Positions 1 to 13,270 of a stretch of DNA of 64,000 nt are shown in pieces. This DNA is from Stemphylium vesicarium (Eukaryota; Ascomycota; Dothideomycetes; Pleosporales; Pleosporaceae). Location: assembly GCA_004380135.1 (NCBI GenBank), contig QXCR01000007.1, positions 248,001-312,000 on the forward strand, in the 5' to 3' direction. A model generated the notes under the pieces. The model did not search any database and was not told the DNA's origin. It was given only the letters and a program-made list of their open reading frames with translations. Within the stretch, counting starts at the first letter, position 1. Each line of letters begins with the position of its first letter. The position numbers and the translations under genes are program-made.

Positions 1-198
1 ATTAGAGAGACAAAAAACGCCGCCCGATGAGGATGAATATCCCGTCAAATAACATCTCTATATGATATTCCGTTCATGCGAAAACGACGCGCAAGGCTTT
101 TATCTTTCTTGAGTAGAAAAGAGATCGCATCCTAAAAGTTCGTAGACTCTGATGCACGTGTGACTTTTTTTTCGGGTCATATACATAACGATACCACT

Positions 199-3100
199 TC
201 AACGACGGTTGAAGTTGAGGTACTTGGCCGCAACGAAGAGGATCACCAGGTTACTGGCGATAAAAGCGGCGAAGATACCGAGATCACGCCACCTGTTGCT
301 GAACTCGTAGCCGAGCGGGGTGTAGAACTCGTCGCCAACCTTGTAGGCGCAGTACTGGCATGCCTCGGTGGCGTTGTTGAGGAGATAACCAGGTCCACCG
401 CTGGAGAAGAAGTCGCTCATGTAAGACCCGCATTCCTGGCCTTGTGGGGCCTGGAACTGGTTGAATTCAGCGGATGTACATTGAACGGAGAGGTCGTGGA
501 GTTCGGTGACAACCATGCCTCCGATGAGGCGGGTGAAGGGGTTGAGTTCGTAGAGCCAGACACGCCAGAACTTGGGGATGGAGGGCTTGGGGATCGTGAC
601 ACCGCAGAAGAGGGCGAAAATGATCTAGATCAAGGTCAGTGAGGGATTCACAAGGTTGATGGGAGTTGACTTACGATGATGAAGGGGTTGCAGTAAGCGG
701 CGATGAAGGGCGAAGGTGTCAGAGCAGCAATGGCCTGGGCCAAGGTGACGGAGAAAACCTCAGTGATCAAGACGATGAAGAATTGGTATCCTGCACGCGA
801 GCTATCGGAGTTGAGACCGGGGATGTAGTACAGCGGAATGAAGAAGCATACGGCGCACAGGACACTGTATGGCATCTCGGCCAGAACCATGGAGAGGGCG
901 AACGGGAACGTCTTGTAGGCCTTGGACATTTGCTCGCGGAACGAGATCATACGCTGGACAGCGTACTTGGGCTCGACTTGGGCGAGAATCAAAGCTGGAA
1001 GGACGGTGACCTGGAAAATGATGAAGACGCGGTACTGCAGAGATGATCGGGAGTCGTCAAGCTGGAGGTACATGAGACCTGTGAGGAGAGCGATGATGAC
1101 GTGGTTGAAGAGACGGGTGAAGCCATAGTTGGGAGTACGCCAGAAGGAAAGGTTCTGGCGCTTGACAACCTGCTTGATCTGGTACGAGAGAGGGGTGGCA
1201 AACTCCTTCTGTTCAACTGGCTCGGCATTACCAACAGCGGCAAGACGCTCCTGCTTGACCTCAACAATGTGGCGCTTGACCTCGGCGAATTCCTCAGAGT
1301 CAGCCCAGACATCTGCCCAGTCCTTGTCACCGATACGCGGAGCGGAACCAGCACCTACGGCATCCAGCATCCATTCAGCGGGGTTGGCAGAAGGAGGGCA
1401 ATCGGCACCATGCTTGTGGAAGTATTCGAGGAGGACGTGCGCATCTTTTCCAATGTCACCGAAGTAGACGCATTGGCCACCACGCTGAAGCAGAAGCAGG
1501 CGATCGAAGTTCTCGAAGAGAGCAGAGTTCGGCTGGTGAATAGTGCAGAGAATGGCTTGACCGGCAGCAGCGAGCTTACGGAGGAAACGAACGATGTTGA
1601 AGGCGCTCTGGGAGTCAAGACCAGAAGTGGGTTCGTCCAAGAAGAGGAGTAGTTCGGGCTTGGCAGCGAGTTCAACACCGATCGTGACACGCTTGCGTTG
1701 TTCGACAGCCAGACCGCTCTCGGGGTCACCAATGATGGCATCTGCGATATCTTCCATCTCCAACAAGGCAATGACCTCCTCAACGTATGCGTACTTTTCA
1801 GACTGAGGCGTCTCAAACGGTTGTCGCAGGTCGGCGGAGAAGCGAAGCGCTTCACGTACAGTTGTAGCGGGCTCGTGCACGTCGAGTTGTTCGGCGTAGG
1901 CAGTTCCACGTTGGAAGGCAATACCAGGAGCTTTTCCGTCGACAAGCTTGTCACCATGGATAACACCAATGTTCTTACGGTTGGCGAGCACATCGAGAAG
2001 CGTGGTCTTACCGGCACCTGATGCTCCCATGAGCGCTGTCAACTGGCCAGGCTTGACGTATCCGTAAATATGCTTCAGCAGACGAAGCTCTCCGCTGGGA
2101 ACAGGGACGTCGTAGCAAAGGTCTTCCCATGTGAGTACAGCCTTGGACGCAATGTTGAGTTCGGAGCCCTTGTCGCTGCTGTCTTCACCACGGTTGCGCT
2201 TCTCGCGTTTCTCCTGTAGCTTGGCATTAAGTTCCTTGAGCTCCTTGTTCTCCTTGACGAAGAAGGTGACGGTACGTCCACCGGCACCCCATTTGACGAA
2301 CTCTCCGAGAAAGGCGTTGGCTAGAAGGAAACCGACAATGAGGGCAACCATTATACCGTAATGCATCCAGAGGTCGGCAGGATCCCAGGTGAAGGAAGTC
2401 TTGATGTAGTCGGTACCAGAGACAATGGGGTTTCCGGGTTGACTTCCAGGCAAAGTGCAAATCTGAGCGTTGAGATCGTCGTAGCCAGGTCCAGATGGGA
2501 CTAACGAGCTTCCGGCACAAGTGAGATCCAGACGACTGAATTCGTTCATCATCAGTGCTGAGAAACCAAGACCCAGGGCGTTGATGTAGAAAATCCAGCG
2601 AAGCCAGACCTGCTCGGATTGCCACTGGATGAGATAACCGGAGGTCAGAACAAACAGTGTGATGATTGTAGCAGCTAGACGGATGGCGACATCGAAATCG
2701 GGGCAAAGACAACCAACAGTTCGGAAGAACAGTGTCATGGCGAGATAACCGGTAATGATGACCAAGGCGAAGGTGAAGAAGGCCCCAGCATCTCGGACAA
2801 GATTGGTCATGAAATAGACAATGATGGAGAAGACCAAGATTTGCACGGATGCAAACAGTAGATCGACTCCAATTTGTGCTATCCAAAGGGCCGAAGGTCG
2901 ATGGAATGTGAAAGCGCGATGTTTGTTGATGATCGGACGTCCCAACATGGTAGATGCCAATTCGGAGAAAGCCTGGAAAGCGTTGAAAAGCAAAGCGATG
3001 AAGAGAACACCACCACGGGTGAAGGCACCCTCGGAAGTATCAGGAAGATCAAGCCAGACGGTACCGGTGATGATGGCAACAGCAATGGAGGTTACCCAGG

Positions 3101-4852
3101 AGACGACTAAAGCGAACTTGTCCTGCCACTTGAGCAGAAACTGGCGCTTGGCGAGAGCCCACACTTGGAGATGGAACGGAATGGAGTAGACGGACTTCTG
3201 AGGTGCGTGCCTCTTGCTTTCCTTTACGGCGGTTTGGAAATCATCGTAGACGTGCTTCTCCTGGTCCATCTGGGCTTTGTAGGCGACCATCTCGGCATCG
3301 AGCCTAGCCGCAGTCTCGGACTTCTTGAAAGCCTCAGCGAGGGTTTCGGGTGTAGAGGGAACATCCTTCTCGCTCATTCCGGGCTTAAATTCGCGCTCAA
3401 AGGGGTCTGTGCAACCAGTAAGGTAATCCGGTGTAGTTTGACGGGGCTTCTCCAGGAATCCAAGGCTCTCAAAGTATGCGCGGGCTTCTTGCGCGGGCCC
3501 AAAGTACACTTGGCGGCCGTTGTCAATAACCATGACCTTGTCAAAGCACTTGTAGATGTTCTCAGAGGCCTGGTACAGAGAGACGAAAGTAGTGGTCTTG
3601 TAGATGTTGGTCAAGACCCTCAACGATCGCGCATAGTCGACAGCTGTGGAAGCGTCCAGACCTCTTGTACTGTTGTCCCAGCTCATCAGGGAAGCTCCTG
3701 TGATCATGGTCTCGGCAATGGAAACTCGCTTCCTCTCTCCACCACTGACACCACGAACGAATGGATTTCCAACAATGGTGTTGCGGGTATGTTCAATGTT
3801 GAACATCTTCAGCATGAGATCGATGACCTTTTCCTTGAAGTCTTGTCTTGAAAGTCCGGCTGGTCGCTTTCCGGGCACCTTGGTCTCCAGGGCGAAGTCC
3901 AGGGTCTGGCCAACGGTAAGAGTGGGATGATGGTTCTCATCCTCCTCGCAGTATACAGCCTCACCTCGATACCTCTTCTCAAAGAAGTCTGCATCGAATG
4001 GGCCATACGAAACGTTTCCATCAACTTTGGTGTATCCGTAGCGTTGGTTGCTGATGACCTTGAGGAAGGTAGTGCAACCACTGCCTGGCTTTCCTAGGAC
4101 CAAAACCATCTCACCGGGCTTTACGACACCTTTGAAGTCCTTGAGGATGTCGAATTCCTTACCCTTCTTTCCAAGGCCAAGAAGGCTGGCGGCCGTTTCG
4201 AAGACATTGAAGAAGGACACGAATGCGTCGGGGAAAGTCTAAACGAGGTGTTAGCTGTCACGTACGCCAACCTGCAGGCCATGCTTATGCTGACACCGTA
4301 CCTTGACGTAGTTCTTCACACCACCTATGAAACCGTTAGCGCGTGTCTTGGATGCAGTTCATGCAGGGTAGCCATACCAATGCCGCTGACAGTGAGACCA
4401 TCCCACATGACGCCAATGCGCTTGGACTTGATTCCGGCAGCCTCTTCTTCGTCGCGACCACCCCGCAGTGTCGCCTCGAGGTCGAAGGGTTCATCTGAAG
4501 ATTCAGAACCCTCAACGCCAGCCTTTTCTACATCTGTGACGGCTTGGTCTTTGCGACTGTGCTTGCTCTGAACGCGACTCAACCGGCGCGAGATGTTGCT
4601 TGCCCGTGAGAGCTCTTTGGATAGTTCAGCGAAATCTGATTCGGCGCGATGAACGTTGACCCCGCCCCGAGCATCGCTGTAGCCGATCTCGTCGGGCTTT
4701 GGAGAGTTGCGCGCAGTGGCGCCGTCGATTGAGGGTGTCCTCACGCTGTCGTTGTCATGTTGTACGTGGTTGCGATTCGGGTGGATGGCTTCGTATGTGG
4801 CGCCCTCGGTGTGCTCTTGGATCTGGGCATTCTGTAGGTTGGCGTTGTCCAT
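199..4852 (-). CDS. PDR-type (ABCG) full-size ABC drug exporter
   Basis: ATP-driven plasma-membrane exporter of the fungal pleiotropic drug resistance group, expected to pump out azoles, plant defence compounds or other xenobiotics. Exons read on the minus strand are 4852-4378, 4324-4302 (23 nt), 4238-675 and 624-199, giving 1495 residues. The order is NBD-TMD-NBD-TMD. NBD1 has the fungal-PDR Walker A GKPGSGCTT near residue 215, signature VSGGERKR near 330 and Walker B with WDNSTRGLD near 350. NBD2 has GASGAGKTT near 900 and the degenerate signature VEQRKR followed by LLFLDEPTSGLD. This asymmetry is normal for PDR proteins. The ATG at 4852 was chosen over the in-frame GTG at 4876. The last exon restores the usual extracellular Cys-rich loop and the C-terminal TM segment. 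Substrate and subgroup cannot be read from the sequence. Family assignment is very sure; the 23-nt exon is supported by frame and by the NYVKTFPDAF-type junction. Confidence 0.95.
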
Positions 4853-5224
4853 GGCGGCGGGTGGAACAGGGCGCACCCTGTGTATGGATATAACGGTCGC
4901 GAACCTCGTGCAGGCAGAGACTATGTCTCACACAACTGCGGGCACGGAAAAGAAGCGAATATAAAGAACGTGAGTAATTTGTTTAAAACAACAAAACACA
5001 ACGCAAGAGCGGCAGAGGGCGTCGCAGCGGCTAAATAAAATAAGAAATCAGTGCACGACTCGGAGATAAGAGTAGCGGTGGGTCAATAGCTCCCGATGAG
5101 GTTAAAGAGACAACCCTGAGGGAGATGGCGCCGTGTGCGGCTAGGCAGATCGTACATGTCGCATTTATCAATCCGCGGGAGTGGGAATAGCAGTTTGAGC
5201 CTCGACGCATTCTTCAGCGGACAG

Positions 5225-5236
5225 CTCCGCGCGGAG
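5225..5236. promoter_or_regulatory. 12-bp CCG/CGG palindrome in the ABC promoter
   Basis: A perfect palindrome CTCCGCGCGGAG lies about 370 bp upstream of the ABC start codon, with further CCGCGG-type triplets nearby (about 5173). Zn2Cys6 regulators bind inverted CGG triplets, and yeast Pdr1/Pdr3 sites have the core CCGCGG or CCGTGG. A role in induction of the exporter is therefore possible, but only inferred. Confidence 0.25.
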
Positions 5237-8200
5237 GCGAGAACCTATCAAACCGCGCAATCGACTCATTCTGAGCGGAGTGGTGTTGATCTCCTACCGC
5301 TGGTACGGTGATTCGATCAGATTCCGCCATTCATGACGACGAGACGCGTCCGTGACATTGGACTTGGTGCGCAGCCGCAAGAGGCTACAAGCACGATACG
5401 GCTAGACGTACGTTAATGGGCCGAATACTCCAACGTCATGGCCTCACCTTTTACAGCAAAAGACGCAAACCTCGCTCCCATTACACATGCATGTAATCGT
5501 CCCGCACCCACGATGCAACCGCCGGTGAGGAAGCCTAGTCTGTAACAGTTCGTGACTCCGCTAGGGCTGATGCTTTGCTTCCTTTTTGGCTCCACTCACT
5601 CCGCAGCGAGTTTGTCAGCGCTCGACTTTCAGGGTCTTGGCTTCGAGTCATGATGATTCCGCCGTTGGATCTATACCTCGCGGCCCGACTCACCAGCAGT
5701 CTTAGAAATCGCCCACCAACCACAAGCATATCTCTCTCTAGCCTTTTTCATGTTGCTCCACCACAAAAGGCGCACCTTGCTTTTGTAGTTCATTTGCAAA
5801 AAGGACGTGTTTAGTGAACTGTTGCGCCATCGGGAGAACTTTCGTGGGTAGTCGTGCCTGAAACTCGTGTTGCGGCTTGGCACGTGCTCCGCGGAAGAAG
5901 CCCGGCATCTCCAATCGGCACACCGAATCCTGCCTCGACTCATCTTCACTCATTCTAGAATCATGCATGAGTCTTATACACACCCAAAAATCATGGTCCA
6001 CGCCAAGGGCGTCGTGCGCCCTTTTAATCTAGCAGGCAGATTGTTACTGGATCGATCCACCGATAAAGGCCCATAATAACCGCACCGCCATCTTACCTGC
6101 ACACTCAATTATACCTGCGGTGTGAAAGTAAGCAACACTCATGAAAGATACGAGCGTGAGAGTACTTACTGCTGGTTGCACGAGACCGGCACTCACCCAC
6201 TGCTGTTGCACAACCGATAAGAAGCAATTTAGTCGTTACCGGTGTGCATCAGAACCCTTGCATGCGACATGCATCTGTGGGATCCTAGGTTACGGCGATC
6301 AACGGCCTGTCTTGAAAAAGGAGGACGCGTCTACGGAACTCCGTTCGCAAGCAATGCCACATACCAATACGAGGGTGTGAGAAAGACCGCACATCCATAT
6401 AAAGCTGGCTCTCCACCATGCCGTCAAGAAGAAGAAAAGAAGGGGCCTTGTTTTCTCGCAAACAATCACAGTGCATTTTAAAAGAAAAAGGAGTTCGGCA
6501 TAGAACCCAGCACCGGACGATTAACGGATGAAAAAGCTGCCACACCAGCAAACTTTCTCTATCTCAATCCCCACCACAATCACGTTTGAGGCGGTGGTAG
6601 ATTCCCAACATAAGATCGGCAGGCCACAATTGGTATCGTAAGCCGCGCGCCCGTCTCGGCCTTGTTTTCTCCAAAGTCAACTAACCGCATCTTCGCTCTA
6701 TGAAAGAAGCTTTCCTGCTCTTTCCCCGCACATTCTTGAGAGAAGGCCTTGGATTGCACAACGCGTCTCGCACAACGGACATTGTTGGCAGTGTGTGTAG
6801 CATTTGCAACACCTGCAATATATGCAACCAACACTTTTGAAGGCGTGACGTCGCACTAACCGACCGTCTACATAAGTCTTCTCTTCATTTCGACGCTAAG
6901 GCGTCACTCTGCAGCAAGGGAAAAAGGATAGGCAGACATGGCGGCATGTCAGACCACGCCGTTCGCGGGGATACGAGCAGGGCGACGCGACGCGAAGTCA
7001 TGTGCCGGCGTGCCAAGGCTCGTACATGGGCCATTCGCTGACGATGGAATCGAAATTGTCGGCTATAAGGTGTGTAAAACCGTCTCTTCATTCTATCATG
7101 CTACCAGGCTGCCCTTGTGTACGAACGGTGGAATGGCTGTCTTAGTCCCACAGCATGAATGCATAACCGAGAACGCGTCTCGTGTAGAAGAGTACAACTG
7201 CTCGCTTTCTTCGTATTACGCTGCCTGCGACGTCTATCTACAGGACAACGGTGGGTGTTTAGATGGTAGGCGTAATTGTACATTTTGCTATGAAGGTGAG
7301 GTAGGGTAACGATTCATCGACTAGACCGACCGCAAAAGACACATGAGCACGTGTAGGCATCTAGCAAATATCATCTTACTGCCTTGCGAACCTACCTTCT
7401 ACCATCGTACCTATCGCACTACCTCCTTTACTATAAATGTCTATTTCTATCTATTTAGTCTACATCTATATCTACCTCTACTTTTATTTCTAGTCCAACC
7501 TCACCTATATTCAAACCCAAGCACTCGCCCTTATTCCCATCCTCACCAGCTCTCATCTGTAGCGGTGTGAGGAGAGGGGGAGGACTGCGCTGTCATTTGT
7601 ATAGCTACGAAGGAGGGTAGTTATATACGTGTGTGGGATGATAAAGTGTGGTAGCGATAGCCGTACCCAACTTGTACCGGAGTGGTGGATCTTGGCAAGG
7701 TCCAAACCGTTACATCATCTACCTCTCCATTGCTACCTAGATGTCCCCTCTTCTAACCCGCCACCTCGCTCAAGCAGCTAGCTAAGCAAAACAATTTGCT
7801 TCTCACCCATCTGCCTTGCACGCGTCGTGCCCTTGCAAGTCTCCAGCGCAACTCCTCTTCCATCTTTCAATACGTCTACCAATTTGCTCACCAATGCAAC
7901 GACCAGCTCATTTACCAAATGGGGAACAAAACCGACATGCGTCCCCTCGACCTCGAACGCCTTGCTCTACGCCTTATCCTAACGTCTTCAACCCCATCTA
8001 CACCTCGGAGTTCAAGTACGCGGAGCGGTAATTTGAAAAAATAGTACGACTGCGGCTAAGGCCACGACTACGGCCACAGCTACAGCTACAGGGTGCGGCT
8101 CTAATGGGAAATAGGGAATAAGGGATAAGAGTGAGAGGAGAAAATGACAGAGAAAAGAATCAAGGCAAGCGTTGAAGAAATTATTATTTAAGAAAAACGG

Positions 8201-8603
8201 TATCAAGGAGATTGTCAAGGGCAAGGGAATTATAGAAATTATCAAGACAGAGGGGGATTGAAGAAAAAGGTCCCAAAAAACCAAGGATTTGAAAGTTGGC
8301 GAGTAAATGTACTATATCGCGTGCGTGGACTATAAATAAAGGAACGGGGGGTTGTTCAAGGAGGCGTGTGGAGTAAAGTAAGGAAGAAGTGGGATATCTT
8401 AAACTAAGTTGGGGAGGATGCGTATTATAAAGCGTAACAGGAGTATAGAGAGATGTGTGTAAACTTGCTACATCCGCTTCCGTCTACGGCCTCAATATGA
8501 TGATAGAACATGGTGAAGAATGCTTTTTATCTTATCCTGATTTTTTTTCTTCTTCTTTATCCCTTCTTACACACATGCGTGCAGCTATATGGCTTTCTGA
8601 ACA

Positions 8604-8626
8604 TGTGTGTGTGTGTGTGTGTGTGT
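8604..8626. repeat. (TG)n microsatellite
   Basis: About eleven TG units in non-coding DNA downstream of the Opi1 gene. Confidence 0.9.
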
Positions 8627-8826
8627 TACTGATGGTGTACACGACAAGAAAGGCAACCATGTCGAACATGACGAGAACAAGAACAACAAAATGAACATCA
8701 AGAACAGCAGGAGAAGGAAATTGGTTTACCGTAGTTTGTATAAGAAAAATGGGATATAGGGGGTATGTTTTTCGTTTTCCGCGCGCGTTTGAAAAGATCC
8801 ATCATCGGCCTCGTCTTCGTCTTTGC

Positions 8827-8880
8827 CTCCCTCTCTCCCTCTCTCTCTCTCTCTCTCCGTGCATGTGTGTGTGTGTGTGT
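8827..8880. repeat. Compound (CT)n-(TG)n microsatellite
   Basis: A CT run with one interruption is followed, after a short GC-containing spacer, by a TG run. It lies in the 3' flank of the Opi1 gene, where antisense reading of the tract creates spurious repetitive ORFs. Confidence 0.9.
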
Positions 8881-9117
8881 AGTCTCGTAACCAAACAAAG
8901 GGAAAGTTTCGCCCATGATATCCACCCTTGGGTTTCTCGCCCATCGCCTCCATTCGCCCAATCACTTACGCGCCATGAAAATTCCAGTCAAAAGGAAAGG
9001 GAGATAACAAGCATCAGTCCATCCATCCATCCATCGTACAAAGTAAAAAGACACCTCACATCTTGCCATCTTGCTCTCTCCCCAAGTCCACACTGTACAC
9101 GAGGTCTTCGCATACCA

Positions 9118-10904
9118 TCACAACCCCCTCTTCTCATCCCTCCCGACGCCCGCCTCGAGCGCAAGCGGCGTCTTGTCCTCAGCACCACCTCCTCCGTGGC
9201 CCCGACCCTGCGGTCTACGTCCAATCCGCGCAAGCCAACTCTCAGCGCTCTGCACCGTGCCATCCACAACCGTCGTAATCTGACCCATCATATCAAGCCC
9301 CTCTTTCGCAAACGCCAACATGCGGTTCGCGCCCCGAACCTCCTCTCCACCACCGGCAGCAGCCCCATCGCCACTCGCATTGCGGCCAGCGAGCTGCCAG
9401 CGCTGCGGCACGGAGAGCAGTTGAGTGCGAACTACAGTCTGGGCGTTTTGCGGGAGCGCGCCGCCCGTGTAGCGAGACACGGATTGGACGACTGATTGGA
9501 GCGTGGTCCAAATGTCTGAGGAGAGGGCTTTGATGCGATCGGCGATTCTGCGGACTTGGGCGTCCTTGTCCGAGTCGACGAGGCCCATGGATGCCATGTT
9601 GCCGTTGAGCTGGGTTTTCTCATCTTGGGTGCCTGAGGCGCTGGTAGATTGTTGTCGTTGGTTGCGGAGAGCGGCTTCGTATTCTTCTAGGACGACCTTG
9701 AGGGCGCGCATCACCGAGTCGATGTGGGTTGTTGCGCTGCGGAGGAGGCCGAGGCAGAGCTTCAGGGAGCGGAGCGACGTCTCGGATAGGGCAACACCGA
9801 GACCAGAGGTTGTCATGATGAGCTGGGTGGACCAGTTCACGCGGCGGTCTTGAGAGGTATTCGAACGCTGCTCTGGTGACTTTTGCGAAGTAATGTCTCC
9901 AGAGATGACGGCCTCCTCGTAGTTTGGAGACCGCTGGTCGTCGTATGCGGGGAGCGACTCGGTGTAGGACGACTGGGAGCCACCTCTTGTTCGTGAGGCT
10001 GCTGCAATGGCATCATCGACATCCATGGCGTCGTCTGCGGGGCTGGCAATCCTCTGTCTTTTGCTTCTGGAACTGTCGCCGTCTCCCTGTTCGAGGTCGC
10101 TGGGTCGGCGGTGTCCTTCGCCTAGATATCGGCGCAGGCTCTTTTCCATGCCTGTTCTTCTGCCAACAGACGAAACAGTGTTGACCATGGGGGATCCAAT
10201 GTTGCGTTCAAGGAGCTCTGCGCCGTACTGCACCAAGCGTGGGGTATAGCCCTTCGTGGTGTTGTATGCTGATATAGAGCCATTTATGGAGCTTCCCAGC
10301 CAGGGATGGTTCGATGTGATGAGAGAGAGAAGGGGCTCTGGTGGTTCTGCTGTGGGTGAACGGGCAGACAGTGTGAGCGATCGTGCTGTTGGCGAGCGAA
10401 CAAAGTCTGCAGTCGCTCGTTAACATGTATACGGGCAGTAGAGGCTGTTGCCATCAGCAAGTCGCACGTACCTGGATTGCCCAGCCCACTCAGCGCTTCG
10501 GCTGCCAATCTTACATCTGGGTCGTCCATACTGACACTTGTCTCTCGTCTGCTTGCGCCGTCGTCTTGCATGCTGCGCACGCTAGCTGTGTCCATGGGAC
10601 TTCCTATATCCTCGCGCGACAGGCCCTCTGGCGCCCTTGGAAACGTCGCATTATTCAGTGCCGGCAGCATGCCCCATTGCGACGTCTCAAAGCGTGAGCG
10701 TGGGCTGTATTCGATCGAGTTGTGCGGTGTATGACGTGGTTTGGTGTCGGGAAGGTCCAGCGACTTGATGCCCGGTAGCCTGCCATTGTCCTGGGGATGG
10801 TGGGCAGGTATATGCGTCGGGACCGATGGCAGGTGAAGAGACTCGGGCTCGTGTTGAGTGTAGGCAGGCGGCGGGGCACGTTGAAGTGGGCGCTCTTGTT
10901 CCAT
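9118..10904 (-). CDS. OPI1: Opi1-family transcriptional repressor
   Basis: Homologue of the yeast repressor of phospholipid and inositol synthesis genes, which in yeast is held at the ER by phosphatidic acid and enters the nucleus when inositol is plentiful. Exons on the minus strand are 10904-10472 and 10406-9118, giving 573 residues. The spliced junction gives the family's conserved block (AAEALSGLG, then NPDFVRSP). Next come the HPWLGSSINGS and AYNTTKGY...RLVQYGAELLERN blocks, a basic RSKRQR patch that could be a nuclear signal, and the Opi1 core helix region with WSTQLIMTTSGLGVALSE. The C-terminus is Gly/Ala-rich. No clear FFAT motif was seen, so ER tethering through Scs2 is not shown. 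In filamentous fungi the regulon may differ from yeast. The identification rests on these conserved blocks and is firm. Confidence 0.92.
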
Positions 10905-12073
10905 AGTTGATTCCTCGCCTCAGCGTGACGCTTACGGTGCAAACGGCTACCCCACGTATCCTCGATGCGCAAGTGTTGGCAAACTGTATTTTCGCAGTGT
11001 CCTCAGACGTCGCCGTATTTTGCGCTATCTCCGCCAAAGCCGTCGCGATGCTCAATGATGGAACGGAGGGTCGGCTCGAAAGGGTATCGCACTCCGCGGA
11101 AGCGTAATCGGAGCCGGAGTGCGAATTGGGAGCGCGATGATGTCGTTCAGGGGATACGAGCTTTTACACAAGGCACAGCATCGCAAGGTGGTCTTGTTGA
11201 GTCGGTGCAGGGCAGCAGGATGGGTGGCTATCGCATGGTCGATCGAAGAGGCCAAGGTTCGAGGGGAATGACAATGCCAGACGAGACGCCCGGCAGCAAA
11301 TTGGGGGTTACGACAAAGCCATGATTCTCACATGTCAATCCTATCACATGTCACCATCGATCCACCCAATCCAACGCCACAACATGTTTCTTGGCACATA
11401 ATCCCGAGCGACCTGGAGCCGATAGGAAGCCATGGCATATACTAGGCCGTCGCTCTCCCGTCTTTAGACATTGCAATTTCAATAGCTGCAGCTACCACAA
11501 GAACAGTGGAATTGACGACGAGCAGACCCGGCGCAAAGGTGCAGCCGATCGCTTGTTTTACAGCACTACTGCTCGTCTCGGTTTTGCACGTGTAAAGTCA
11601 AGCTTCCCCACATTAGCCTTGTAAATCTCCGATAACCGCAAGCGACTGTGGTAATGAAGAAATCATTGCTAGATGCATCACGCAGCACAAGACGATATTT
11701 ATTCTTGACGATTATGCATTATCTGTCATTCGAGTATGTTCTACAACGAGTGCTCAAACCGCCCATGTCAAAGCCCAATACCAACACCGGAGTTGTCGTA
11801 ACGCGATCCGACCAACCATGCTCTTACATGCTTTTATCATAACACGGGGCAGGACCAAAGTGTCGCTCCCCAAACATAGCAATTACAAGAATTATGAAAA
11901 CTGCTGACCACATGTGGTCATATCGTATCAAGAACGAAGGCTAGGAGCCAGGCCTGATGGTAGCTCCTGTTGACGCTATAGACGCAGCGCATCAGCAATG
12001 AGCCGTCGTCTGGCATCTTTCAATGCATCCGACAGTTTCATCCGCCGGGTTGCGCTAACTACATTTGACGAGC
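10905..12073. other. Intergenic region: OPI1 promoter and ELO 3' flank
   Basis: No supported gene. Short ORFs on both strands (for example near 10965-11324) lack splice logic, low-complexity signals or motifs. Confidence 0.6.
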
Positions 12074-13270
12074 TTAAGCCTTGCGGCTGCGCGTGGCTCG
12101 TCCATTGGGGGTGCCATTGGGCGAAGCGCCTGTAGCAACACCGTTAGGAGCGCCACCACGAGTGACTGAGAGACGCCTGCGAGCTTCACCGACAGTAGGC
12201 ACCTTCTCGTCCTTCATCTCGACCAACGCGCTTGTAGCCCTGCGACGGCCCTTGGGCACCGGCTTCTTGTAGGTAGCGAAGTAGAAGGCGAGGAAGAGGA
12301 AGAGGTACGAGGTGATGATGCAGATGCCCGAGATGGCGGCGAACTCCTCACCGGCGCACTCGCCCATGTTAGGAAGGTGCGGCCAGTAGGTGCTGGTGAA
12401 ATAGGTCCATGAGGCAAAGTAGATGAAACCTTGTTCATGTTAGCGGCTGATGCGCAGTATCCAATGTTTGGCAGCTTACCGAGATCCAGGACGAACTGGG
12501 TGATCTGTCCGACGGTGATGTACTTCTTCCACCAAATGCGGATGCCTCGCGCACTCTGGAAGTAGTACCAGTACATGACAACGTGAACGGCCAGATTCAA
12601 GGTGATGACGGGCCATGAGACGGGAGTGTGACCAATAAGTTGGGTGTAGCAGAGAAGAGCGGTCGCGCCATGGTGGTAGGTGTGGAGGAAAGCTGGAAAA
12701 GTTAGCAATGTGACACGTACGCCAGTGCGATGCACATACTCAAAGGCTTCTTCTTCAAGAACAGGAAGCAAGTGTCAATCAGCTCGAGGAACTTGGTAAG
12801 GTAGTTAAGCTATGCGCATGTTAGTCTTGTTAATAGAGGCACCCGATGTGAACACGTACGTAGTAAAGGATAACCAGCTTGTCCGTCCAGCCGCCCTTGT
12901 GGTCGCAGATGGCAAAGAAAAGACCCTTCCTCGCAACTGTGGGGATCAATTGCTCCGCGAAGAGAAGCAACAGGGTCCCGCTGATAGCGGTGAGGTAAAA
13001 GTTGTGCACCTTGAAGAGAAAGTTGAGCTTGAAAGGCTCACGGTTGCGCATAAGCTCCCGACCACCGAAGATTACAGTGTAGTATACAATCAGCGTGACA
13101 ACGCAGACCTTGAATGTCGAAAGGGGCGTCTCTCCCTGCACGAAGCGGAAGTCCTGCGGCTTGTAGCCCGCAATGGGCTCAAAGCACTTTTCGAAGATTG
13201 GCCATAATGCCAGACCGAAAGGACGGTCAAGCGTCGGCGGGCCAATCTCAAGCCAATCTGGGCTGCCCAT
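12074..13270 (-). CDS. ELO-family very-long-chain fatty acid elongase (3-ketoacyl-CoA synthase)
   Basis: ER multi-pass enzyme that condenses malonyl-CoA with long-chain acyl-CoA, feeding sphingolipid and ceramide synthesis (yeast Elo2/Elo3 type). Exons on the minus strand are 13270-12860, 12809-12740, 12692-12480 and 12429-12074, giving 349 residues. The catalytic histidine box HTYHH sits near residue 165. The family's TKFLELIDT, HVVMYWYYF and FIYFASWTYF segments are intact across the predicted junctions, which confirms the introns. The C-terminal tail after the last TM is basic and Ser/Thr/Asn-rich, as in fungal Elo2/Elo3. Chain-length specificity cannot be told from the sequence. All four exons join in frame. 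Confidence 0.95.

Larger units (their letters stand above)
4853..9117. other. 4.3 kb gene-free region upstream of the ABC gene
   Basis: No ORF here has a recognisable domain, a convincing splice pattern or coding-like composition. The interval holds the ABC promoter at its left end and the 3' flank of the Opi1 gene at its right end. In between are a pyrimidine-rich stretch near 7430-7560, an AT-rich stretch near 8130-8300, and TG and CT microsatellites near 8604-8880. It is unusually long compared with most other gaps in the window. Confidence 0.6.

Noticed and set aside
160..642. 160-codon plus-strand ORF
   Set aside because: Exact antisense shadow of the last ABC-transporter exon; acidic, motif-free product.
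8749..9495. 248-codon plus-strand ORF
   Set aside because: Its right half is antisense to the well-supported Opi1 last exon, and its left half translates the CT/TG microsatellite. It has no motif.
10965..11324. 119-codon ORF upstream of OPI1
   Set aside because: Arg/Gly-rich chance frame overlapping an equally open frame on the other strand; no motif.
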